From: Hydractinia symbiolongicarpus
Lineage: Eukaryota; Cnidaria; Hydrozoa; Anthoathecata; Hydractiniidae
Length of the DNA: 64,000 bases
NCBI RefSeq assembly: GCF_029227915.1
Contig: NC_079884.1
Coordinates: 14,384,001 to 14,448,000 of the forward strand
Reading direction: 5' to 3'
Shown here: in pieces, positions 24,376 through 35,900 of the stretch
How positions within the stretch are numbered: position 1 is the first letter of the stretch
Layout: each line of letters opens with the position of its first letter
Translations under genes and position numbers: made by a program
Notes under the pieces: generated by a model
Databases searched by the model: none
Seen by the model: only the letters and a program-made list of their open reading frames with translations
Told to the model about the DNA's origin: nothing

Positions 24376-24923
24376 ATAATTTCGATAATGGAAGTAATAA
24401 GTTTCGTCTAACGCGAAAGTTAAATTCTCGCAAAAAAATTAATATCTAGATTCAATTAAATAAAAAAATATTAATAGCGTTTTTTATTTATTTTACATTC
24501 TACAGTGTCACTTTACATCTTTTCAATATTGATTAAAGTAAAAATGACTGTGCCAAATTACTAATATAATATGCTTGTAAATATACGTTACTATAAACAA
24601 ACAAACAACCAACACACAAACAAGTTAAGTTAGCTTGCGCTCGCGCACGCTCACGATTGAAACACACAAACAAGTAAGTAAATAGTCACCAACAGAAGAA
24701 ATGCTTTTTCAAATATAGCAAGAAATCAAGCAATTTCGTATTTCTAAATGACCAAATTATTTAATAAGCTAATACATAATATATATCTTTTTTTAATGCT
24801 CTTAACTATTGTTATTTGACACTTTTGGCTGCAAGGCAGGGCAAAAACTATATAAATGGAGGGGTACCCTACTAATCAGAAGTCGGATATGTTGATAAAT
24901 ATAGAAACTGTGGAAGTAGGTCG

Positions 24924-24960
24924 CCTTAGCAAAGTAGATAAATACTCTACTTTGCTAAGG
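24924..24960. repeat. Perfect 15-bp stem hairpin downstream of the HEPN-NB-ARC gene
   Basis: CCTTAGCAAAGTAGA (24924-24938) and TCTACTTTGCTAAGG (24946-24960) pair exactly around a 7-nt loop TAAATAC. It lies about 140 nt past the stop codon of the minus-strand receptor gene and so could fall in its 3' UTR. It may be a small foldback transposon or an RNA structure. Confidence 0.7.
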
Positions 24961-25098
24961 TGCATCGAAAAGAACTGAAAAAGAAAATCGTTTTTATCTG
25001 TGTACCACTATCATCGTGGAGTGTAAAAAACTGATAGTGTATTTGCGCCTGATAGATAAATATGTTTAAAACACATATATTTTACATTTGAAGAGAGG

Positions 25099-28000
25099 TT
25101 AATCAATAACACAATTATACCAACTAAGTGCTACAACAAAATTGAAGTTGTTAACAATTAAATCAACATATCTATTCAATTCTCTTTTTTTGTCTTGACA
25201 ATCAGTTAACAGTTTCTTAAATTCCATACTGTAAACACCATACTTCTCCTTTCTCTCTTTTGTGAAACTACGCAATTTATCACAGTTTGAAGCAAACTGC
25301 GCAATTCTTTCTAATTCAGGAGAAAACTGGATATCGCCGTAATTCTTTGAAAGTTCTTCAACAGCTTCATTAATTTTATTTAAACGTAATAAAGTAAGTC
25401 CTTTTAGACAATTTACATATGATGCATGATTTGAATTGTTAATTTCGAATTGTTTTGAAATATCTATTGCATTGTTGAAGTTTTCCAACGCAATTTTGTA
25501 TCGCCCTTTCACTAGGTGTATTAATCCAATGTTTGTAAAAATAGTTTGGCCGCTTAAATTACACATTTCAGATAATTTGCTACTTTCAAGAGTAAGTACA
25601 TTTAGAGCTGCTTCGTAATTTTTGTTAAGCCAAAATATGTTTGCTTTAAGAAGAGTATATTCTATATACTTAATGTGGGACTGTTTTATATTTTTTTTTC
25701 TAAGCAAAGATTCCAACTCATCTACTACGTTGGATGCCTGGATGGTATCTTTTAAATTACATAATATGTGGGCTTTGCACTGTAACATATCAAAACTGTT
25801 TTGTATTCCATTAAACGTAGATTTATCTGCTTTTCTCTCTAACTTTTTAATAACTTTCATAGCAGCTTCAAATTCATTCAACCCATACAATATTAACATT
25901 TCTAATTTCAATAAAGTAGCATAATTTTCATCATCCATTTTATAATCAGCCTGACAAGTCTTTATATCATTTTTAACACTTTCATACATCTTTTTTCCCT
26001 TTTCCCGATCACCATGGTGCAAATGAAGAGCAGCGTAATTTAACTTCCAATAAAGAACAACAAAGTTCTTGCTTTCCAACTCTCTTTTATAATCAATTAA
26101 TATTTTCTTTAATGAATCGATCGCCGCCTTATTTTGACCGCAAGCAACAAGAATGTTACACCTTCTAATATTGCTCTTTAAAGATGAAGCATTGTCGTTA
26201 ACATGAACATCGTCTTTTAAAATACACTTAGACAACACGTCATTGTGAAAGTTCTGTTCCCCTCGCTGAAATGCGATAGTGAAAGCATTTCGCATAAATG
26301 TTAAGTTATTAAAGATCAAACCTTCTTTCCACAATTTTTTGACATGTAAAAACCAGATGTTTTCTTCGTCGTTATCCCATGAGGGTGAACTTTGGGATGC
26401 TTTCACCAAGATATTACATAAACGTTCTTGAACAAATTCCTTTTTCTTATTTGACTGTTCATTTTCAGAATACAATTTTAACACTTTTTGAACCAATTTA
26501 TGCATAGTAACAACGGCAGCTCGAGTTACATCACTATTCTTCTTCGATATGAGAGAATATTCGCACAACATTCCCACAATCTCATTCAAATCAATTTCAT
26601 CCTCTATATTTTCATGAAATAAAAATGCTTTTGTATTAATAAAATTTCCATCCATATGAGACATCATGTTAATAACATCTATGGCAACTTTATGTTTGTT
26701 CAGCTTCAGCTTTTCGAATGCCATCTGCCATACCGTCATTAACGTTTTACCATACAATGCTTCTCCAATTTTCTTAAGGTTAATATCCAAAAGTTGCATT
26801 TTGTTCCTCTTAAATCCATCAAGATACGCCGTAACAGTTGTAGAATGTTTTTTAATGTAGCTTACAGCTTGCTGCATGGCTAATGGCAAACACTTTAATT
26901 CTGTGATAAGCTCTTTCAAAACTTCTTTTTCCGACTCGTCGACGAACTCACATAACCTAGTAGCCTCGTCTACTGTGAATACGTCAATTTCAATCTGTTG
27001 TATTCCCAATCCAGGCCACTTACTAAATTGGGACGTTATAATAAAGTGTGGATTTAGTTCTCGACCTATGTTTCTAAGCACTGGTTCCATGGACTCCATG
27101 TCTTCCACATTGTCAAAAACAAACAAGCACTTTGAATTCTCCAATGATTTGGAAATTGAAAACATAAGAGTTTCAATTGAATTATTACGATAGTTGACGT
27201 TTAATACGGATGCAAGTTGAATTAATTGCGACTCTAAATTTTCTGCATGAAGCCAAAATACATTTTTGTAATTTTCTTTACCGTAGGTTTGAGCATATCT
27301 TGCAGCTGTTTCTGTTTTACCAATACCACCTAAACCAGTTAACGCAACAGCACTGTAACTATAGTTTGTTGGAGTATTTAACTGTTTGTATATTTCATCC
27401 AAAACACTTTCCCTTCCAGTGAAATTACATACATTTTGATGTACGTTGAAAAAGTGTTGGTGAGTTTTGAAGTGTGTTTCATCACCACTAGCTATTAAAA
27501 AGAAAATATGTACTTTTAAACGTTCCGTAAATTTCATTTTTCACTCGCTAGTTGTTTCCATTATCGAATTATAACTGAAATTGAGATAGTCGTAAGAACA
27601 ATGACAAACGGAGACGCATGCACTGCCATCACTTATGAACTTTAAATAAGCAAAGTCATAGGTGAGAGTAAAATAAAAAAATATTGAGTTTTTTTGGCTA
27701 ATTAGTGTGAAACTTACAATGAGTTCATTGGAAATCCGATGGAAAATTTAATAAAATAACCTGACATTATTTTTATAAGGACTGTGCGATCAATTAAAAT
27801 TTTAAGGGGGGATTTTGCCAGTAATTATGTATTTCATGTGCGAAAACTTGAAGTAACTATTTATTTTATTAAAAATTAAATAAATTCTCATAATTTTGTC
27901 AAGAACGTTAACAAAGGCTATATTAAAGTAAGAAATGTACGTAAAAAAGAAGACTCATAAGTATGAGTATAATTCTGGCAGAAATTATAAATACTTTAAC

Positions 28001-29176
28001 AAACAACTCAAATTGTTTAAAATATTTTTGTTAGCCACAAGTCTTCTAGTTGCTGCATGCACCAGGTAAGTTTGCAAACTACAAACTTTATTTGTAGTTG
28101 TGTGCACAGCGTAGTTAAACGTAGTATTCTTTATTTAATTTTCCATTTCTCTCTTCTTATTTACAGTTTGGGTTTTCATATTTATGCCTTTAACAATTTC
28201 AGTAGATTGAATGACTCAAAATTAATTTTGTATGATTATATGTATAAAAATCTGCCTGAAATCTGCTTTAAATAAAATTGAAAACATTACCTTTTTCAAG
28301 CTTACATATTCTTATATCATGATGTTCATAATGTACTTTCAAACTGGCAAATCCATCTTTCATTTCGTCAATTTCTTTACCATATTTATCATTTAAATGA
28401 GAGATTTTTGCAAATGCATCATCTATTTTTTTAACAATTAATTCCTGATTGGCTTCTTGTGCTTCAAAGTCTTTTTTAATGTCAGATATGCTCTCTTTAA
28501 TCTCAATAACCTTCCTAGCGAAATTTGCAAGGTTAGATACATCAGTTGTATTTTCATCAACTAGTCGCTGTAATTGGCTTTGCCCATATTGTAGATGATT
28601 CAGAAATAGCCTAAAATAGTCCATCCTTTCAGGATCAAGTGAATCATGCTTTAATGTATTCGTATTGATGGCATATCCAAGTCCATTTAAAATCTGATCA
28701 CCTTCCAACCAGATGGTAGTAAATTCTGACTCTCTTAAAATAGAAGGATTGCTATAATGCATGATCATGTTTCTAAATTCACGTGCACGTAAAACGAATG
28801 CACCAACACTCATATCATTTGTAGATGGACATTTTTGTTTCCATCCTCCACTAGGAGGAGGAAGATTTGTACAATTTATAATTAACAATACGATTAACGT
28901 AGGATCAAATTTTGTAGAGTCGGTTTGTAGATTAGCAGGAAACAAAAGCAACCACTGATCATTGTTGATTACCTTTTTATCCTTTAACTTGGTTAATTTT
29001 GTATGATGGTTTTGCAGTTGGCTATATAATCTGCTTGGATCGGAAGGTAAACCTGTGTAAGTATTTTTATTGTTCACATTGTGTAAAACATTTAATAATG
29101 CTTGTTTTATAAAGTTCTCAACATATAAACATAACTTTAACCATAATTCGCAAAGTGAAACTGTAGTTGGTGCCAT
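25099..29176 (-). CDS. HEPN-NB-ARC-TPR receptor (NLR-like STAND protein), 2 exons, 1092 aa
   Basis: Exon 1 is 29176-28291 and exon 2 is 27491-25099. Donor (AAAAG/GTAATG) and acceptor (TTTTTAATAG/CTAG) join in phase 1, and 3279 coding nt give 1092 codons plus stop. Residues 1-200 form a DZIP3-type HEPN domain whose RNMIMH (Arg135 to His140) is a canonical R-x4-H ribonuclease motif. A helical, coiled-coil-like linker (about 205-290) follows. NB-ARC shows the P-loop GLGGIGKT (348-355), Walker B LFVFDNV (418-424), GLPL-type CLPLAM (496-501) and an MHD-type MHK (near 625). Residues about 720-1080 are TPR-like helical repeats. The family uses nucleotide-gated oligomerisation to switch an N-terminal effector; sensing an elicitor through the TPRs and RNA cleavage by HEPN are inference. 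The start lies only about 775 bp past the PHRF1 stop. Confidence 0.92.
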
Positions 29177-29950
29177 TGTCTGAATTGTTAATTAATTAGA
29201 TCTTATATCTAAAGAAAATATCATCAACTGAAAAAACAACATCTAAGAAGAACAACTGAGAAATACAGGACTAAACAATGTACGAAAAAACATTTAAGGA
29301 TGCATTGACAAATAAGAATAACCCAGAAAATATCACTGAATGCTGCAGTAAAGAATGATTGCAGTAAGTGAACTTGAATGTTGACAACGTATACTCTCAA
29401 CCAATGTAAGATCATTCAAAAAGGAAAACTTCTAACTACATTCAAGACAAATAACGCTTGTCATGAAAAAACTTGATTAATGCTTTTTTCTCAATCAGGC
29501 TACTGAAAGGTAATTCATTTCAAAAACACCCTAGCCAACCCAATTGTGATTGTTGATATTAACAAATTATCTGACTTCCTTGATTTATTTTAAATGATCA
29601 AACCGAACGAAATTCGTAAAGATATGAACTATACACATAAATATATCTTTTGCATAAAAATGAAGGGTTTTTAATACAAGCATAACATGCCGATAAATAC
29701 ATAGCAAAAATAGTGACCCGTAAATTTATAATGGACTACTAAAAAAGCAAGGCTCCAAAAAGCAGCAGAATATCATCCTAACATGGTTACAACCAAAACT
29801 AGAAAATCTCCATATCAAATAAAGGCTAGATCTCAGTACAGTTACATATTTTTTTTTTTAAATCATAGATCATAAAGGGTACAGGAAAATACATTTTTTG
29901 CTATAAATTTAAAATATAATACAGAAACAAATCACCTTACAAAAAGTAAA

Positions 29951-32900
29951 CTACGTTTCATATAAGCGCAGGTATTCCAATATTAACTTTTTTAGTTCTC
30001 CATCTTGATAATAAAAATGTTCTACGTGGGCGCTGATCTAAATAAAAAAGAAAGGCTTAGATCGTAGACCTATACAATCTTGGACAAAAATTTAGAAATA
30101 AGTGCAATTTCTAGCAGTCAAGGCTATGAAAAAGTTACTTTTGTACATATGTAAGCCAGGTAAACAGCGCTTACAATCTGCTATTCACACGCCCAGATTG
30201 TGGCAAAATTCCCATTAACGCCTTCGAGTGAATTATGATAAAGCTGACGTCATCACCAATTAACACAGTTTAACAGTTTAGCTCAAATTAATTAGCCTAA
30301 AATCACAATTTCAATGTCTGTTGTGAGCATTGGGCAAGTGCAAAATGTGTGAATCTAATACATAGTAAGGGCCTACATAATTACATCTAGGGACGAACTT
30401 TAAAATTTTTCCCACACACAACGTTGTTTTTTTTCTTGTTTTTTTTGTTTTTAATTTTTGTTAAGCTCATATTTTTAAATAGGTTCACAGAAGAAAAATA
30501 TACTTGTCTATGCAGATATTGGCGGGGAAAATGATTTATATGTTGAAATTTCGTACAGATATTTCGCCTGACTTAAATGATCCGGATTTCACCAGCAAAT
30601 GTTCATGGAATCAAAATAAACAAAGAAATGTGACACTGTACCTTGTTTACATTTTTATAAATAAGTGTCAAGTGAGTCAATGGAAATCTTTGTATCAAAC
30701 AAATACTAATGCAATTTTTAAGTGAACAAAACTAATACCTTTCCATGAGCTTTCTTTAAAATAGATTTCCACTCATCTTTCGATATAGTTTTTTGTTTAT
30801 AATATGGCTTTAGAAGTTGCTTTGCTTGACACAGTAAATGCTTTACTTTGATTTCCTAAATAAAATTGTTGGAGAACTTGCTAAAAATTATTTTGCTTGC
30901 GAAAATAATTTACCCTTTTTTAAGAAGAGATCCGCTTTCTTTAAAAGACGAGGGGTGTGTAAACTGAGTGGGCTGAGAGAAATAAGGATATTTCTAACAA
31001 TGAAAAAGGGTAAGATGGCTTTAAAAAAAAGGGGGGAGGGAGGGTAAAAGACATTTGCAAAAATTTCTGTTTCCTAGAATCTCTAACATTAGGCATTTTT
31101 ATCAACCGTCAGAAACGCAATATTTTAATCAATAGGTTAAAAAGAATTCTCACCATTGTGTTTGACTTCCGCAGAGACTTGCTTTGAGCTTTTTGTTCTT
31201 TTTTTGCACACAACTCATTTAACTCGTCTAATATTTCATTTCTAGCAGAATTAGAAGGATGCGGCCTCTCGAAAGAACATTTTTCAGAGGTCGGTATAGT
31301 TAATACTTTTGGAATGTTAGTGTACTGTCTCTCAAATTCTTTCAGGACATTTGAGGATGTTGCTGTCGTTTTGCTAAATTCTGGCATTCTAGTGTTATTT
31401 CGAATGCTAGGCGATACTACAGCAACAGGTCTATTTTTCATTGTCGATAATTTCTCCCCATGGTCATTTTCTATTGCAACGACGTCAGCTTTTGGAGAAG
31501 TGGAAATACTGTTTACATTTTTGAAAAAAACACTTTTATTACTTCCACCAACAACCTCTTTCGTGGTACGTGAAAGAATTTTCTTTGCATTATTGCTTTC
31601 TATTAATTCTACCGGTTTGTTGTGCTTTGCTTGCTTAGTTTCCAGACTACACTCGAGATCTGCATCTCCGAAAAGCTCTTTGTAGAGTTTTCTATTTTTA
31701 TATTCTTCATATGATAAGGGTTTCTTAGGCAACTGCTTTTGGTCAACTCTGGAGAGCTTTTTCTGTATTGCAGTTGATGAACATTCAGGTTTCACTTCTT
31801 TCGTTATCGTTGCTGATGTTAATATCTTTGCAACAGCAGGTTTAGGGTGTTTTACTGGATTCTCAATTTCTTTAAAGAGTCTAGGTTTACCAGATTTAGC
31901 AATACATTTTACCTTGTCCTGTAATTTTCCATTTTGATACAGCTGCACTTTCTTTTCGAGTGATAGTGGTTTTCTTGGTGAAACATCTAACGTAACACGT
32001 TTTGTTACAACGGATGAGACACCCATGGGTCGACCAACTTCACTCTCTTTAGGAAAATAAGGAGGTTTTTTACTAACCTCTGCTCTTTCTTCTTTGTTCT
32101 CCCGTTTAAGCTTCGGAATTTTAAACTGAGAAATAGTGTGCAGATTAGCAGTTGTTTTGTGATCCGTACATGAAAAATTGCTCCTTATATTTTTTAGTTT
32201 TTGTTTAAGCTGTTCAGCCTCTTCTTTTTGCTTCATTCGCTCCTTAAAACTTTTCCTAATTTTCTCCTTTAACGCTTCTGCTCTCTCCCTGCTAAAAGTT
32301 TGAGACCCTTCAGTATTAGATGTACTACGCTCCTGAACACCTTCTTTCATGTCTGATTTGTTTACAACAAACACATTATCATTTTCTTTAGCATTGGACC
32401 TACACTCATCGTCGTCATCAAAGAACCTGATCTTCCTTCTCTTGACATTATTTCTTACCACACCACTTATAGAAGAGGAAGAACTTTTTCTATTGCCATC
32501 TTCCTTGGCATCATCAACATCCTTTGTTGAATCCTCGCAAGTATCTCCTACGACTGCCTCTGGTTTCGGTTCTAAAGAACCATTACGATGTACGATGACA
32601 TTATCAGGGTCAAGAGTACCAAAACCGCCCAATATACTTCCAACTACATCTGTGGAATTCACTATAGCAGACCTAAAATGCATATCAGTGTCTTGTTTGT
32701 GAAAGCAAAATCAAATTACGCTGCTTAAATATATCACCAATATTTTTAAATACTTTCTTGCATGAACATTTTAAGATAGGAACATTTCTCGTTAATTTTT
32801 TAACCTCAAAATTCTCTTTTTTGCGGTTTAAGCAAACATGTATATTTCAACGCATTTTATGGATTTCAAAGAAAAAATCACAACTTCTAGGCCACGGAGT

Positions 32901-35900
32901 AATTTAAACTTTCGTGCATTAAAGGGCTAAGTCTTGTTTTCAGATGAATCTATACCTTGCTGGACTGTTTCCCCTTTCCTGCAATCTATAGGTTTCTTCT
33001 GAATCACCATGAAAATCATCCAAATTGTATCTATTACCAAACAACGAAAATTGGGATGTTTCCAATGGCTCGCTGCCACGCTGTTGCATATTTGCTCGGA
33101 ACTTTTCTATTTGTTCTTTAATGTGCTTTTTCCTTGCTTTCTCTAAAGATCTTTTAACTTTTTCTGATGGACTTTTGTTTTTAGAACTTGAACGTGCCTT
33201 CTTTTTCTTTCTTCTTCTCCTCTTTTTTATTGTCACTGTAGAAATAAAAACACTTATATAGTTGATATAACATTGGCTGCAGACAGTTAATTGCAACATT
33301 CAAATTTCAGTTTGCTCATTTTTGATAAAACACGCAAAATCAACATTACCGGATGTGTTCTGTCCTGATCTCCTCCTGCTTGCTGAAGATTGACTTGCGC
33401 TGGTTTGTCCTCTACCACCTCCACGTCTTCTGGAACGACCACGACCTCTACGACGACCACGAGTACCGCGTGTTGATGCAACTGTCCTTGCCAGTTGACC
33501 AAACATTAAACCACGTGCTAAAGTATCAGGATCTACAAAGATTAAAGGTAAAACAATCCTTTCACAGGTACTTTAAAAGCAGTGGAGTTAAAATTAAACG
33601 CTTTAGGAACTCACTTAATCGTTGCTGTTCTTGAACTCTTTCAAATACGTTCAGCAAATCATCTTCATTTCCAATCAGTCCTGGGATGCTCCTTGACCTA
33701 TCCCTTCTTGATCCTCTTGACGTTGCAGCTGGTTGACATTCAGGACAATGCCACTCGTCAATGGGCACAACACTAAGGGGAGGGTCCAAGCAGTCCAAAT
33801 GGTATCTAGAAAAAAATCCAGTTTGCGGAAGGAAAATTAAATAGGGTCGAAAGGGGACTCTTTGTTAACTTGGCATGCCATAACGTGAATAGGGTATAGT
33901 AATCACCTTTTAGGGTATCTGTTCATCTCTCCATGTTTAATTATTAAAACCCTTGTCAATTTAAGACCCTCGATTACCTTTCTCAAAGATCCAATAGCAA
34001 CATTTTTAAGAAAAAAAAATATTTCGACACCAAATTTCCTAAGTGTCTGCCACCATCTGGAAAATTTATTTAGATTCATAATGTTTCTTAGAGGGTACCC
34101 CTAGCAAGTTAACCCGTCCCCTCCCAATCCGATCAACATCCCCTTGCTTTCACCACCTATTTCAACTATGTAAAGTACTCTTTTACTATTAAACTTGAGT
34201 CCACTAAAAGAAAAAAATTTAAGCGAATGAAAAGTTAGCATACCCATTATCACACTCATCACACAGCAATAAAGCTTCTTCTCGATCGCACAATCCACAA
34301 ATCTATAACAAATAACTGACTTAGTGTGATTTTCTTTCTGATTCTCAAAAAATCTTGCAAATATTCTAGTCCCAAAGATTTGCCGCGTAAAGCAGATCGC
34401 AGCAGGCGAGATCTATCAATTTTAAAACTATTGCTGTTGGGTGCAATAATTATGCGATGGATTGTTTTTGCGAATTTAGAAATGTTAAAAATTAAATTCA
34501 GCATGTACCAGTGGGAATTGGTTCTTTTAAAAAGAAAGCAGGATGAGTTTTTAAAATATAAACAAGGAACCATGGTCGGGTTTGAAATCACACATACAGG
34601 TACGCTCAGTGAATATAATTTTGCTTTGTTTACACATCAGATAAACTTTCCTAACAGCGAAGCAATTCAAACAGAGCGGTTCTGGTATAAACGCAGTTGC
34701 TGCCATTTTAAATATTATTTCTTCTTCTGACTATTTCTCTGTCAGTATTATTTTTTTTTCAAATATGTAGCTGAACTAGCTATGGAGGGCAGTCAAGAGT
34801 GATGCTATATCTAGTTGACTAGCACACAAAATTATATATTTTACCCATTCCTGAACACTACAGAATTCCCTATTCTTGCCTTATTTTTACTATTCTAGCA
34901 ACTTGAAATATATTTCAGAAGAAGAAAATACCTCATTGCGAATAAAATAATTTATAATATTTATGTTTACTTTATTGCCTAAAAATAGCTATTTCGGGTT
35001 AATAAATACAACGCTAGACCAAAATTTGCATTTCTCGTCACTTAAACATAAACACGGAAAGCGACTCTTATTATATTTTTCTCAAAATGTCCATTCTTCC
35101 GCTTGTCAATGAAATCAGGCATAACTGTAATCTGAATAAAAATTTCCCCCTCTCGCCTCAGACCGAACAATGGTCACCACTTTGTCAACAGTCATTTTTT
35201 GGAAGCAACTGTTGCACAATACGATAAGTTGCATCTTTTGATATAGTCAAGTTCCACTCCTACTAACTATTCGACATTACAGGCATTTAGGGCGCCACTT
35301 CTTTACTAAGTAGTAAATAATATGTTAAAAATGACCTTAATGACCACAGATGATGTAGACTCACCCCAAAATTCAAACCAGAGAATCCTAGGTGTGTTTT
35401 GCAAGGATTTATACTTTCTTGGAGTTACATTTCGCCGTATGTTTTCCTCATGTAGTTATTTTTACCTGACAGTATGTTGGTGGGTCTTCAAAATCACTCT
35501 CCTTCATTTCCTTGTCTTCAATGTACACCTATAAAATAAGAAAATGGTTAGAGAAAAAGATTGGAGGATGTTAAAAGTGGGGAATATTTCCCCACCACAG
35601 CATACCTCGTAGATTATATCAATATTTTTATTTTCATTTTTTTGTATGACAAAATAGTTCTCAAAATTCATAACCAGAAAAACATGTTAACAACTATGAA
35701 TATATGAATATATGACAAGGAAATTAGCAATGGGTTGATTAAATAAATTTTATCTGTTAAACGGAATGATGTACAGAGTGCATTTTTACCCAAAGCTTGG
35801 GGACGAATAAAGCATACCTCTTCAATTACTGGTCCATCTTTTGTTAGCATGATTGAGATTGAATTAAACTTTTTTCTATCCACAGGACAGTTGTTCACAT

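Noticed and set aside
34326-34730. 134-aa plus-strand ORF
   Set aside because: Shadow within a PHRF1 intron, upstream of the PHD exon at 34302-34244, with no family signature.
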